Shown: positions 15,566 through 23,907 of the stretch, piece by piece
Position numbering within the stretch: the first letter of the stretch is position 1
Layout: every line of letters starts with the position of its first letter
NCBI GenBank assembly: GCA_017405965.1
Contig: JAFQZK010000001.1
Location: 124,001 to 188,000, forward strand
Source: Muribaculaceae bacterium
Lineage (GTDB): Bacteria > Bacteroidota > Bacteroidia > Bacteroidales > Muribaculaceae
Length of the DNA: 64,000 nucleotides
Direction of reading: 5' to 3'
The notes under the pieces: generated by a model
The model's input: only the letters and a program-made list of their open reading frames with translations
Databases searched by the model: none
What the model was told of the DNA's origin: nothing
Translations under genes and position numbers: made by a program

Positions 15566-17029
15566 TTAATTGTTTTTGCGTTTGGGAACGCGTTTCGAGA
15601 CGCCAATGGCGCCGGTGGGGCAGACGAGGCGGCACAGGTGGCAGCCCACACACTTGCTGCCCATGAGATGGGGCTTGCGGTCGTCGCCGAAGGTGATGGC
15701 CTGGTGTCCACCATCATTGCAGGATACATAGCATCTGCCGCAACCGATGCACTTCTCGCTGTTGAAGATGGGGAAGACTACAGTATCGCGGTCCAGGTCG
15801 TTGGGCGTAACAAAGCTGGGAAGCCGCTCTCCTACCAGGGTGGCGAGTTTGGTAATGCCTCGGCTCGCCATGTAGTACTGAAGACCCAACTTCAGGTCAT
15901 CGATGATGCGATAACCGTATTGCATCACGGCGGTGCACACCTGCAGGTTGCTGCAGCCCAACTGGATGAACTCAAGTGCATCTCGCCAGGTTTCAATGCC
16001 GCCGATGCCGCTCAATTTCAGGTTGTTCATCACGGGATTCTTGGCCATCTCGAGGATGAAGCGCAGGGCGATGGGCTTGACAGCACGGCCCGAAAGGCCT
16101 GAGACAGTCCACTGACCCGAAACCTCGGCGCGTTCATCCATGGTCACGCTCTTGATGGTGTTGATGGCGCTGATAGCATCGGCGCCGGCAAAGTAGGCGC
16201 CCATGGCGGGATTGCTCATCAAAGTGATATTGGGCGTCATCTTGGGAATCACGGGAATCGAGACGGCATGCTTCACATAGGCGGTGTAGAAGGTTACCAG
16301 CTCGGGGTCCTGGCCCACGTCGCTGCCCATACCTGTTAGTCGCATCTGTGGACATGAGAAATTCAGTTCCACGGCATCCACTCCGGCTGCTTCTGCCATT
16401 TTAGCCAGTTCAATCCATTGCTCCTCGGTAGAGCCCATGATGGAGGCCACCACAATCTTGTTGGGGTAATTCTGCTTGAGGCGGTGCAGGATGTCAAAAT
16501 CGACTTCGGCTGGGTTCTCGCTCAACTGTTCCATGTTGCGCAAAGCGTTGAAGTCGCCCTTGTCACCCTCGCGGTGCAAGACGTCAAATCGGGGTGACAC
16601 CTCATTGATGTCATCCATGCAGATGGTCTTGTAGAAGACGCCCGCCCAACCGGCATCAAAGGCGCGTGCCACCATCTCATAGTTGGTGCATATTGAGGAG
16701 GAGGCCAGGAAGAACGGATTCTCGCAGGGTATTCCGCAAAAATCGATAGCCAGGCTCGGAAGGTCGGCGTGAGCCGCCTCGGGCAATTGGTTCGCCATCT
16801 CGCGGATGCGGATGGGGCGGTCGTAGTGGATGCATGCCTGCTCGGCCTTTTCCAGGTCGCTGTCATCACATCCTGCAAGCCATTGGCGGGCAATGTCCTC
16901 GTTGCCGAAACGCACGGCACGGATGGCTCTGGCCACATCACCCTTGCCGCAGGCACGGCTACAGGGCGCATTCTCACACAGCAGACAACGGGCTGCTTCA
17001 TCTCTCAGATTCATTTGGCTATTTTTCAT
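15566..17029 (-). CDS. preA: PreA-like dihydropyrimidine dehydrogenase with N- and C-terminal iron-sulfur domains
   Basis: 487 residues. The N-terminal about 90 residues resemble the DPD/GltD cluster domain (CLLCENAPCSRACGKGDVAR). The centre (about 92-400) is a dihydroorotate-dehydrogenase-like FMN barrel with ELNFSCPQMR. The C-terminus has a two-cluster ferredoxin (CIGCGRCYVSCNDGG and CVGCHLCRLVCPTGAIG). The family reduces uracil and thymine or oxidises their dihydro forms. Where mammalian DPD has the loop GLACGQD with its active-site Cys, this protein reads GSDVGQD. No PreT flavoprotein subunit is adjacent, so the electron donor is unknown. It follows the permease gene by 63 bases. Confidence 0.85.
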   Translation of the reverse strand: MKNSQMNLRDEAARCLLCENAPCSRACGKGDVARAIRAVRFGNEDIARQWLAGCDDSDLEKAEQACIHYDRPIRIREMANQLPEAAHADLPSLAIDFCGIPCENPFFLASSSICTNYEMVARAFDAGWAGVFYKTICMDDINEVSPRFDVLHREGDKGDFNALRNMEQLSENPAEVDFDILHRLKQNYPNKIVVASIMGSTEEQWIELAKMAEAAGVDAVELNFSCPQMRLTGMGSDVGQDPELVTFYTAYVKHAVSIPVIPKMTPNITLMSNPAMGAYFAGADAISAINTIKSVTMDERAEVSGQWTVSGLSGRAVKPIALRFILEMAKNPVMNNLKLSGIGGIETWRDALEFIQLGCSNLQVCTAVMQYGYRIIDDLKLGLQYYMASRGITKLATLVGERLPSFVTPNDLDRDTVVFPIFNSEKCIGCGRCYVSCNDGGHQAITFGDDRKPHLMGSKCVGCHLCRLVCPTGAIGVSKRVPKRKNN

Positions 17030-17092
17030 ATCATTTGGGTTTTAGTTTGATTATTTAGTCGGTATCAGCATTTATTGGATAAATGACAGTAA

Positions 17093-18346
17093 TTACTCGA
17101 AGCGCATCGTAGCCGAGGGCTTGATGGTCGAGATAATGTGGCTGGCTCCCAGCAGGGTGAGGTAGGAGACGATGATGATGCCGATATTGAGCATAATCAG
17201 TGCCGGCAAACTCAGGTAGATGGGCACATAGGGCATGTAGTAGGAACTCGGATCAAGACGCACGACATGGCCATACTTCTGCAACAGGCACAAGCCGATG
17301 CCGATGATGTTGCCGATGATGAGCGCCTTGAGGATAAGTTTGCCTGTCAGATAAATGAAGATGCGGCGGATGGACCCGTTGGTGGCGCCCATGGCCTTAA
17401 AGTTGCCGATGATGCGGATGCGCTCCAACACGATCATCAGCATGGCCGAGATGAGCGTGAAAGCAGCCACGATCATCATCAGTGTCAAAATGATGACCAC
17501 ATTCATGTCGAGCATCTGCAGCCATGCGAAGAAGGGCAGATTGTTCTGCTCGGTGGTCGTGACAAAGAACAAGTATTTGCTCTCGTGCTGCACGGTGTTC
17601 TCGGCAAGCAGAGAATACAACTGATAGCTGTCGGCTTCCAGATTACGGGTATCCTTCATGTTGATGGCCACCTGGGTGCCTGTGTCACCATGCCATCCGT
17701 TCACACCCTGCACAATGCCGATGCCGCCCACGATATAGGCAGCGTCAAAGGCTTCAAGGTCGGTCTCGAACACACCGGCAATCTCCAGATTCCTCACTTT
17801 GATCTTGTCGTCGATGAAATAGGTCATCACCTTGTCACCGGCATGAAGACGCAATCGGTCGGCCACGGTCTTGGAAATGGCGATCTGGTTTGACGAGGCG
17901 GTGTCGCTCACGTTGGGTTCGGTACCCTCAATCATATTGCTGTGAAGGAAACGCCAGTCGTAGCCATTGTCAACTCCGCGCATGATGATGCCCATGAAAT
18001 CGTCATCGGTCTTGAGGATAGCGCTCTTGTCGGCAATCAGGCTGATGCTCTCAACCAGTGGAGCAAAGGAGTCATCGGCGGCGATGGCCTCGCGCACTTC
18101 GCGCCCGTTGACGGTCGCATAGTTGTCATCGATGCCCAGTGCTGCATTGGTCACCCGCAAGTGCGCGTCAAGATGCATGATTTTCCCTGAAATCTCGCCC
18201 TTGAAACCCATGACGATGGCGATGGAAAGTATCATCACGACCACGGCCAGCACGATGCCCACAAGGGCAACCGTCAAGCTGGGCGAGCCTTTCTGCCGCT
18301 CGCCTTTCAATGTCATGCGCCGTGCTATGTACAATTCGTGATTCAT
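17093..18346 (-). CDS. LolC/LolE-type ABC transporter permease
   Basis: 417 residues from the chosen start. There is an N-terminal membrane segment (LTVALVGIVLAVVVMILSIAIV, about 22-43), a periplasmic MacB-like core domain, and three C-terminal membrane segments (about 265-290, 315-340, 375-400), the FtsX/LolCE topology. It probably extracts lipoproteins from the inner membrane together with a LolD ATPase encoded elsewhere. I chose ATG 18346 (MNHELYIARR, the family's usual opening) over 18358, because 18358 lies inside a -7 promoter box. Confidence 0.85.
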   Translation of the reverse strand: MNHELYIARRMTLKGERQKGSPSLTVALVGIVLAVVVMILSIAIVMGFKGEISGKIMHLDAHLRVTNAALGIDDNYATVNGREVREAIAADDSFAPLVESISLIADKSAILKTDDDFMGIIMRGVDNGYDWRFLHSNMIEGTEPNVSDTASSNQIAISKTVADRLRLHAGDKVMTYFIDDKIKVRNLEIAGVFETDLEAFDAAYIVGGIGIVQGVNGWHGDTGTQVAINMKDTRNLEADSYQLYSLLAENTVQHESKYLFFVTTTEQNNLPFFAWLQMLDMNVVIILTLMMIVAAFTLISAMLMIVLERIRIIGNFKAMGATNGSIRRIFIYLTGKLILKALIIGNIIGIGLCLLQKYGHVVRLDPSSYYMPYVPIYLSLPALIMLNIGIIIVSYLTLLGASHIISTIKPSATMRFE

Positions 18347-18354
18347 TCCTGGGT

Positions 18355-18363
18355 GCAAAAGTA
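18355..18363 (-). promoter_or_regulatory. -7 element directly in front of the permease start
   Basis: TACTTTTGC on the minus strand ends only nine bases before the ATG at 18346, so the mRNA would have almost no leader. No TTG is found at the expected -33 distance. It excludes the longer reading from 18358. Confidence 0.5.
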
Positions 18364-18386
18364 GTAAAAAAGTTGTAAGTTCTCAG

Positions 18387-18417
18387 TTGTCAGTTGCGAG
18401 TTTTTGACCTATCTTTG
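18387..18417 (+). promoter_or_regulatory. Bacteroidota-type promoter for the phosphoesterase gene
   Basis: TTG at 18387-18389, a 20-bp spacer, TATCTTTG at 18410-18417, 26 bases before the ATG. It is divergent from the permease promoter. Confidence 0.72.
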
Positions 18418-18443
18418 TAGTCATTAATTCAAAATCAAGCGAT

Positions 18444-20285
18444 ATGAAACGATTGTTGTTTTTGTTGATGGCAGCGGCGGTGGTCGTGTTTGCCATGCAG
18501 GGTGGGGTGGTCAGGCTGGCCATCCTGAGTGATGTGCACGTGACCCCGGGCAATGCCAACGAGGGCAAACTGCGCGAGGCAGTCGAGGAAATCAACGCTA
18601 CCGATGTGGATGCCGTACTGATGACGGGCGACCTCACCAACGAGGGCAGCGACGAGCAGTTGCTTAATGTCAAGAGCGTGCTTGACGGAATTTCCCACCC
18701 GCTGTATGTCATCCCCGGCAACCACGAGAACAACTGGAGTCAAAGTGCCTGCAAGACCTTCAACGACTTGTGGGGCAGTGACCGCTTTGTCTTCACAGTC
18801 GATAAGTTGGTGGTCGTGGGCATGAATTGCGGCCCGTTCATGAAAATGGGCGACGGACACATCAAGCAGGAAGACCTGCTGTGGCTCGACAGCACCCTGA
18901 ACGTGATGGTCAAGCCGGGCATGCGCGTGCTGAGTGTGAACCATTATCCCATTCTCGACGACCTGGACAATTACCGCGCCTATGTCGACATCCTCAAGAA
19001 ATATCCTGTCATCACCCACCAGTGCGGCCATTACCACAGTTGGCGTCTGTATGAGACCGACGGCATCAACGGCCTGATGGTGCGAGCCCTGGACATGGGC
19101 AACAGCAACTACGGCTACACGTTGATGACCATCGATCTGGACCGCCAATGGATTTATATATATAATAAGGTGTTAGGCAAGGATGCTGAACAGATGTATG
19201 CCTACCACATCAATCTGGACTACTACACGCCCCAATTGCCTGAAAACGATTTCAAGTCGGAATATGAGTATCAGCAGCGCATGAAGTTCAGGATCAAACG
19301 TGTGCTGGCGGACAATGCCTCCATCTTCACCCGCGTTGGTGTTGACGAGAAGAATCTGTATTTCGGCAATTCGCTTGGTTACTGCAAGGCAGTAGACAAG
19401 CAGACGGGCGAACAGCGCTGGCAGTACAAGACCGATGCCATGCTTTTCTCGCGTCCTGCCGTGAGTGGCAAATATGTGATTTTGCCCACCAGCGACAAGC
19501 GCCTTGTATGGATAGATAAGAAGACTGGAAAAGCCAAATGGCAACACAACGCATCTGGACCATACGTCGCCGACGGCGTGGTGAGTGACGGCATCCTCTA
19601 TCAAGGCGGCTACAAGACCTTCCAAGCCTGGGACGTGAAGCGACACAAATTGCTTTGGCAATATGATAACATCAATAACTATTGCCAGGCAGCACCTGTA
19701 GTTGATGGCAAAGATGTGGTCTTCGGGGCTTGGGACACCTACTTGCGCTCCCTTGACCGCCGTACCGGAGCCCTGCAATGGCAGTGGAACAACGGCAGGA
19801 ATGTCAACCTCTATAGTCCCGGCAACGTCGTTCCCGTAGTCACTCCCGAGCGTGTCGTCATCGTAGCCCCCGACCGATTCACAACGGCGGTTGACCGCAA
19901 GAGCGGTGTTGAACTATGGCGCGAAAAGAACGATAACAAGGTGCGTGAGAGTCTGGGACGCAGTGCCGACGGCAAGGTGGCATACGCCAAGACAATGGAT
20001 GGCGAATTGGTTGCCATGAGCACCGGAGGCCAGTACGAACTGCTGTGGAAAGTGGATTTGGGCTTCGGCTACGAACATGCCCCCTGCATCGTGCTGGAGC
20101 ATGACGGCTTCATCTACTGCGGCTCCCGTCGTGGCATGCTTGCCGTTGTCGATGCCAAGACTCATCAGCTGGTCTTCACCTCCAAGTTGGGTAGCAGCGA
20201 GTTCAACGGCTTTGAGGTCGATAACAACGGCGACATCTACTGTTCTCTGATCGAGGGCACCATCTTCCGCATCGAGAAGCTGTAA
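18444..20285 (+). CDS. secreted calcineurin-like phosphoesterase fused to a PQQ-type beta-propeller
   Basis: 613 residues with a signal peptide (about 1-20). The metallophosphoesterase domain (about 23-260) shows the full metal set: D30 and H32 (SDVH), D63 (TGDLTNEG), N93-H94 (GNHEN), H167 (VNHYP), and H196/H198 (CGHYHSW). Residues about 285-613 contain repeated propeller blades such as DKQTGEQRWQYKT, DKKTGKAKWQHNA and DRRTGALQWQWNN. It probably acts on a phosphoester in the periplasm or outside the cell, with the propeller binding a ligand or partner. The substrate is not predictable. Monocistronic. Confidence 0.88.
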   Translation: MKRLLFLLMAAAVVVFAMQGGVVRLAILSDVHVTPGNANEGKLREAVEEINATDVDAVLMTGDLTNEGSDEQLLNVKSVLDGISHPLYVIPGNHENNWSQSACKTFNDLWGSDRFVFTVDKLVVVGMNCGPFMKMGDGHIKQEDLLWLDSTLNVMVKPGMRVLSVNHYPILDDLDNYRAYVDILKKYPVITHQCGHYHSWRLYETDGINGLMVRALDMGNSNYGYTLMTIDLDRQWIYIYNKVLGKDAEQMYAYHINLDYYTPQLPENDFKSEYEYQQRMKFRIKRVLADNASIFTRVGVDEKNLYFGNSLGYCKAVDKQTGEQRWQYKTDAMLFSRPAVSGKYVILPTSDKRLVWIDKKTGKAKWQHNASGPYVADGVVSDGILYQGGYKTFQAWDVKRHKLLWQYDNINNYCQAAPVVDGKDVVFGAWDTYLRSLDRRTGALQWQWNNGRNVNLYSPGNVVPVVTPERVVIVAPDRFTTAVDRKSGVELWREKNDNKVRESLGRSADGKVAYAKTMDGELVAMSTGGQYELLWKVDLGFGYEHAPCIVLEHDGFIYCGSRRGMLAVVDAKTHQLVFTSKLGSSEFNGFEVDNNGDIYCSLIEGTIFRIEKL

Positions 20286-20317
20286 GTGGCCTGCTGTGAA
20301 TAAACCGTATTAAAGAA

Positions 20318-20354
20318 AAACTGTGCCGGGGGCAGATGGCTCTCGGCACAGTTT
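20318..20354 (+). terminator. terminator after the phosphoesterase gene
   Basis: AAACTGTGCCG and CGGCACAGTTT form an 11-bp stem, followed by TTTG-rich sequence. The rest of the 183-base gap to the convergent deiminase gene shows nothing clear. Confidence 0.72.
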
Positions 20355-20468
20355 GTTTTGACGGGTTAATTATTGCTTTTTGATCTTAGCCGATGCTAAT
20401 GAAAAACAATAACAGCCTCTTTCAACAGCATCAAGCATGTGATCGCTTCATCCTGCTAACGGGGATGA

Positions 20469-22097
20469 TTATTCCGTCATCGTCATTACCAAATTAATCA
20501 GGGCAGTGATATCGGTCACGTTGATCTCACCGTTGCCATCCATATCGGCGGCCTCGGTGCTGAACGGCGAAACAGTGGCGCCCATGAGGTAATTAATCAG
20601 CGTAGTCACGTCGGCAACATTTACATGACCATCCTCGTTCACGTCACCCAAGAGGAAGGACATGCTTACAGTGAAGTGATGGGGGTCCAGTTCGCCGAAC
20701 ACAGGCTGCTGGTAGCGATGTCCTGACTCATCGGCACCGAAGACGTAGTAGTCAACCTCTGACGCATTGCGATAACCCTTGATATAGCCCACATATTCAT
20801 CGGGATTGCCCGTGGCAGTCATATGTGCAGCCTGGTAGGGGCCGTTGTCAATGCTGTAGTAAACCAGGAGCGAGTCCTCTTTCAGGGGCTTTCCGCTATA
20901 GGCAATGAATTTGCTTGTGACGGCGATGGAGTCTTTACACTCTTGCGTGCCGTAGAGCACGTTCCTGTGATCGACATACAGCATGTTGAAGTCCATCACT
21001 CCGCGTGTGCGGCAGTGCAGGGCATCGGTATTGAGCCATCCGGTGCTATAGGATGTGTTGGAGACACCCACCACCTCATAGCCGGGCATGGCGTCCCTGT
21101 AGACCTGGAGTGCGCGTGCATTGTAAGTGCTGTTGCTGCCCATCGGTACGTAGACGTGCTTGTTGAGGATGAGGCTGTTGGTATAGGGAGCAACAGTGCT
21201 GCCACCAGGCTCATCTACACGGTACACCTTGTAGGGATAGCCCCAGCAGCAGTTGGTGGTGGCGAAATAGTTGGCCACAGATTCATAGTCCTCATATCTG
21301 CTGTCGGACTGCGGCAGTTTAGCAATCAGGATTTTATCCGGGGCCAGGTATTTTCCCCAGCAGTCGACATGGGCAATGTAGTCGTTCTGCGGATCGATGG
21401 TGATATGGTAGTTGTCAATGCCGAGGTAGTCAAGCATCTTTTTGCGCACATCGGCCTCATCATTGTTGTTCTCGTTAAGGACCAAAACGTCGCTAACGGC
21501 GTGTCCGCGTCCGTCCTGCATCATGTTGCCACCAGTGTGCTTCAGGTTCATGCCATACATGGGGATGTCCCAGAACGTGGCAAAAGTCGAGGGTATCGCA
21601 TCGTCATTCTGCCTGGGACGATTATACACGTTGTCGACGATGGCCGGAGTCTTGCCGGCAAAGATATACCAAGGGCCGTAATCGCGCACCCAGTAGGAAT
21701 CTGAGTTCGCAATCACAAAGGTGACACGATTCATGTTTACCCCCGCGTTGTTGAAACTCGACCGTGCGCTTGACTGTTGGCTTTGCGACACGATGCAATA
21801 GACCTGGCAATTCTCGGCCAACGATTTAACCAAGGAAACCGGTATGCCCAGCGGATAGCGAATCATCACGCCCTGCATGGGCTCAAACTCTGCCACGAAG
21901 CGGGGTGCTTCGGTTGGGGCGGGCGTCTCAGTGAAGTTGCTGGCCCTTACAGGGGTCCGCATTTCTTCTTCGGACAGGTAATGGAGCTTTCTCCAATCGG
22001 GCACTTCACGTGTCTGGCTCTGGGCGTTCATGTAGCCCGTTGTCGACATCATGGAAGCAAAAACAATGAGGGTTAAAAGTGATTTTATTCTTTTCAT
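20469..22097 (-). CDS. secreted Porphyromonas-type peptidylarginine deiminase with dockerin-like tail
   Basis: 542 residues with a signal peptide ending near MNAQS. The guanidino-modifying enzyme domain (about 55-390) retains all expected catalytic residues: D139 (VRDYGPW), H243 and D245 (AHVDCWGK), N307 (YTNSLIL) and C362 (DALHCRTR). The closest named relatives are the P. gingivalis deiminase and agmatine deiminase. The arginine-rich context and signal peptide favour a secreted enzyme acting on peptides or free guanidines. An Ig-like segment follows (about 395-480), then two dockerin-like repeats (GDVNEDGHVNVADVTTLINY and DMDGNGEINVTDITALINL) where PPAD would have a type IX sorting domain. 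Confidence 0.87.
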   Translation of the reverse strand: MKRIKSLLTLIVFASMMSTTGYMNAQSQTREVPDWRKLHYLSEEEMRTPVRASNFTETPAPTEAPRFVAEFEPMQGVMIRYPLGIPVSLVKSLAENCQVYCIVSQSQQSSARSSFNNAGVNMNRVTFVIANSDSYWVRDYGPWYIFAGKTPAIVDNVYNRPRQNDDAIPSTFATFWDIPMYGMNLKHTGGNMMQDGRGHAVSDVLVLNENNNDEADVRKKMLDYLGIDNYHITIDPQNDYIAHVDCWGKYLAPDKILIAKLPQSDSRYEDYESVANYFATTNCCWGYPYKVYRVDEPGGSTVAPYTNSLILNKHVYVPMGSNSTYNARALQVYRDAMPGYEVVGVSNTSYSTGWLNTDALHCRTRGVMDFNMLYVDHRNVLYGTQECKDSIAVTSKFIAYSGKPLKEDSLLVYYSIDNGPYQAAHMTATGNPDEYVGYIKGYRNASEVDYYVFGADESGHRYQQPVFGELDPHHFTVSMSFLLGDVNEDGHVNVADVTTLINYLMGATVSPFSTEAADMDGNGEINVTDITALINLVMTMTE

Positions 22098-22122
22098 AAA
22101 TACATGAGTTAAGTGATATAGT

Positions 22123-22131
22123 GCAAAGGTA
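22123..22131 (-). promoter_or_regulatory. -7 element for the deiminase gene
   Basis: TACCTTTGC on the minus strand, 25 bases before the ATG at 22097. No good TTG is seen at the -33 distance. Confidence 0.5.
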
Positions 22132-22299
22132 CATTATTTTCATGAATTGATGTTTTTTGATTGCATGATTTTGCCTTTGCTGCATGCGAAGATGTAGTTT
22201 GCATGGGTTTGTAGCGACACAAAGTATTGTTTCTCTACATGATTGTCAGTACTTGATGTTGTCGAATTCTCGTTTTTTTAAAATGTCTGTGGGAAAGGT

Positions 22300-22342
22300 A
22301 AGTGCACCTCAAAAGCATTGTTCAAGCTTTTGGAGTGCACTT
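22300..22342 (-). terminator. hairpin after the 476-residue secreted protein gene
   Basis: AAGTGCACCTCAAAAGC and GCTTTTGGAGTGCACTT pair at 15 of 17 positions around a nine-base loop. It lies 28 bases past the stop at 22370, with a T/A-rich stretch further on. The rest of the 272-base gap holds only the deiminase promoter. Confidence 0.65.
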
Positions 22343-22369
22343 CATGCCTTGCCAGCTGATGAGAGCATC

Positions 22370-23800
22370 CTAGTCGTTGGGCTCTTCTGTGCTAAGAGCG
22401 ATATAGTTGATGAGCATGATTACATCAGTGACGTTGATCATGCCGTCCTCATAGAAGTCGGCTGCCTCGGTATTGAAGTTGTCCGACTCGGGGCTGCTCT
22501 CACCCGTGTTAAGGATGATATAGTTGATGAGCATGATCACATCCGATATGTTCACCACCTTGTCATTATTCACATCGCCCATGAGCAAGGTGTTGACAGG
22601 TTCCCACGGGAACACGAGTTCCTTGTCGCCGGTATATTCAATCCATGCCTTATTGGCAGGCATGGCTGTGCCGGTAGCCTTGACGAGCGCCAGTTTACCG
22701 GAGTCGTTGATGGTGCCCAGGACATACTTCTGCGGATCGGTGGGCTTGGTGTAATTGTTGGCATTGAAGTTACCTGTTGCGTTGTTGGGCCTAGTGTAAG
22801 TGATTGTGCCGTCGGTATTGCAGTAGTAGGTGCCTCTCAACAGGTTAGTCTCGTCGGCGACTGCTTGGTTGGCCCTGGGGGCATTGGCTCTGATGGTCAC
22901 GTCAGGTGCAGTGAAAACGGGTCTGCCTTGGGGTATGAGGTGGCATTCCGCAGGATTGTTGGAGGCGCATTCCAGGATAACAGGCGTCTGGGCAGGCACT
23001 GTACCGCCTTCGGCAGCCACTTCCTCGAGTTGCAGGGTGCCGTCATCACCGATTCCTTTCACGGCATAGGCTCTGAGCACCTGTCCGCTGAGCTTGTAGC
23101 TGAAGGGAACAAACATGGTCGTGTAATACTTGCCCTCGAACTCAACCTCAGGCACCACGTTAAAGTGATTGACAGGCTCGATGTACCATTTGGCGTTTTG
23201 GGCCGAACTAGATGAGTTGATCGCGAATGTGCCATTGTTGTCAACCAGGTAACGGACACCCAATGTCGGATAACCGACTAAAAACACATAGGTGTCGGAT
23301 TTCAGCTCAATCTTGGCTGTGTATAATGTGTTAGCACCGCTACCACCGACGGGGTCAATGGTGATGTAACGGTTTTTGAACTCCAGCTCTACGGTTCCTG
23401 GATAGGTTCCTGTCGTTAATGTAAGCAGACTGGTACCCTGGCCAATCAGGTTATAGTCATGATTGGAAGCTTGGGTGCTATACTTCTGAGCGTAAATGAT
23501 AGACCCGACATTGATGATGTCGGCATCATTGACCATGTGGATATCGGTGCTCAGATATTTGCCGGCACATTCCAGCGCACGGGACTGACCAGCGGAACTG
23601 CTGGCGTTGCTTAAGCCACCACAGGCGCTGCCGATGCAAGTCGTGTAATTGAACAGGTCGTTGGTCATCGAGATGTACTCGGTATTGCGATCTGCATTTC
23701 GAAAGCGGTAATAGCCGGTTCCGTTGAGTTGTGCCATAACGGGAACGGCGCAGAGTGATGTCATTGCAATGGCACACAAGATTCGTAAGGTTTTTTTCAT
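22370..23800 (-). CDS. secreted protein of unknown function with dockerin-like tail
   Basis: 476 residues from the start MKKTLRILCAIAMTS, which gives a clean signal peptide (to about ...VMAQ). Upstream in-frame ATGs would add an untypical leader running through a hairpin. The N-terminal part (GTGYYRFRNADRNTEYISMTND) resembles the beta-trefoil-like opening of Bacteroidales surface proteins. A region with YYTTMFVPFSYKL and VPAQTPVILE resembles the same stretch of the 1966-residue neighbour. Two dockerin-like repeats end the protein (GDVNNDKVVNISDVIMLINY and ADFYEDGMINVTDVIMLINY). I do not recognise a catalytic domain. Confidence 0.8.
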   Translation of the reverse strand: MKKTLRILCAIAMTSLCAVPVMAQLNGTGYYRFRNADRNTEYISMTNDLFNYTTCIGSACGGLSNASSSAGQSRALECAGKYLSTDIHMVNDADIINVGSIIYAQKYSTQASNHDYNLIGQGTSLLTLTTGTYPGTVELEFKNRYITIDPVGGSGANTLYTAKIELKSDTYVFLVGYPTLGVRYLVDNNGTFAINSSSSAQNAKWYIEPVNHFNVVPEVEFEGKYYTTMFVPFSYKLSGQVLRAYAVKGIGDDGTLQLEEVAAEGGTVPAQTPVILECASNNPAECHLIPQGRPVFTAPDVTIRANAPRANQAVADETNLLRGTYYCNTDGTITYTRPNNATGNFNANNYTKPTDPQKYVLGTINDSGKLALVKATGTAMPANKAWIEYTGDKELVFPWEPVNTLLMGDVNNDKVVNISDVIMLINYIILNTGESSPESDNFNTEAADFYEDGMINVTDVIMLINYIALSTEEPND

Positions 23801-23835
23801 GATGTGCATATGTTTTAATTGATGAATGAAAAAAA

Positions 23836-23894
23836 TCGTGAGCAATTCACGACTATGATGTTGTGTAACATTCATAACCATCAATTGCTCACGA
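23836..23894 (-). terminator. hairpin with T-run between two secreted-protein genes
   Basis: TCGTGAGCAATT pairs perfectly with AATTGCTCACGA (12 bp) around a 35-base loop and is followed on the minus strand by seven T. It lies 14 bases after the stop of the 1966-residue gene and only 36 bases before the next ATG (23800). No promoter is visible in between, so it may act as an attenuator within a two-gene operon. Confidence 0.65.
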
Positions 23895-23907
23895 GTTCAA
23901 TAGTGTC

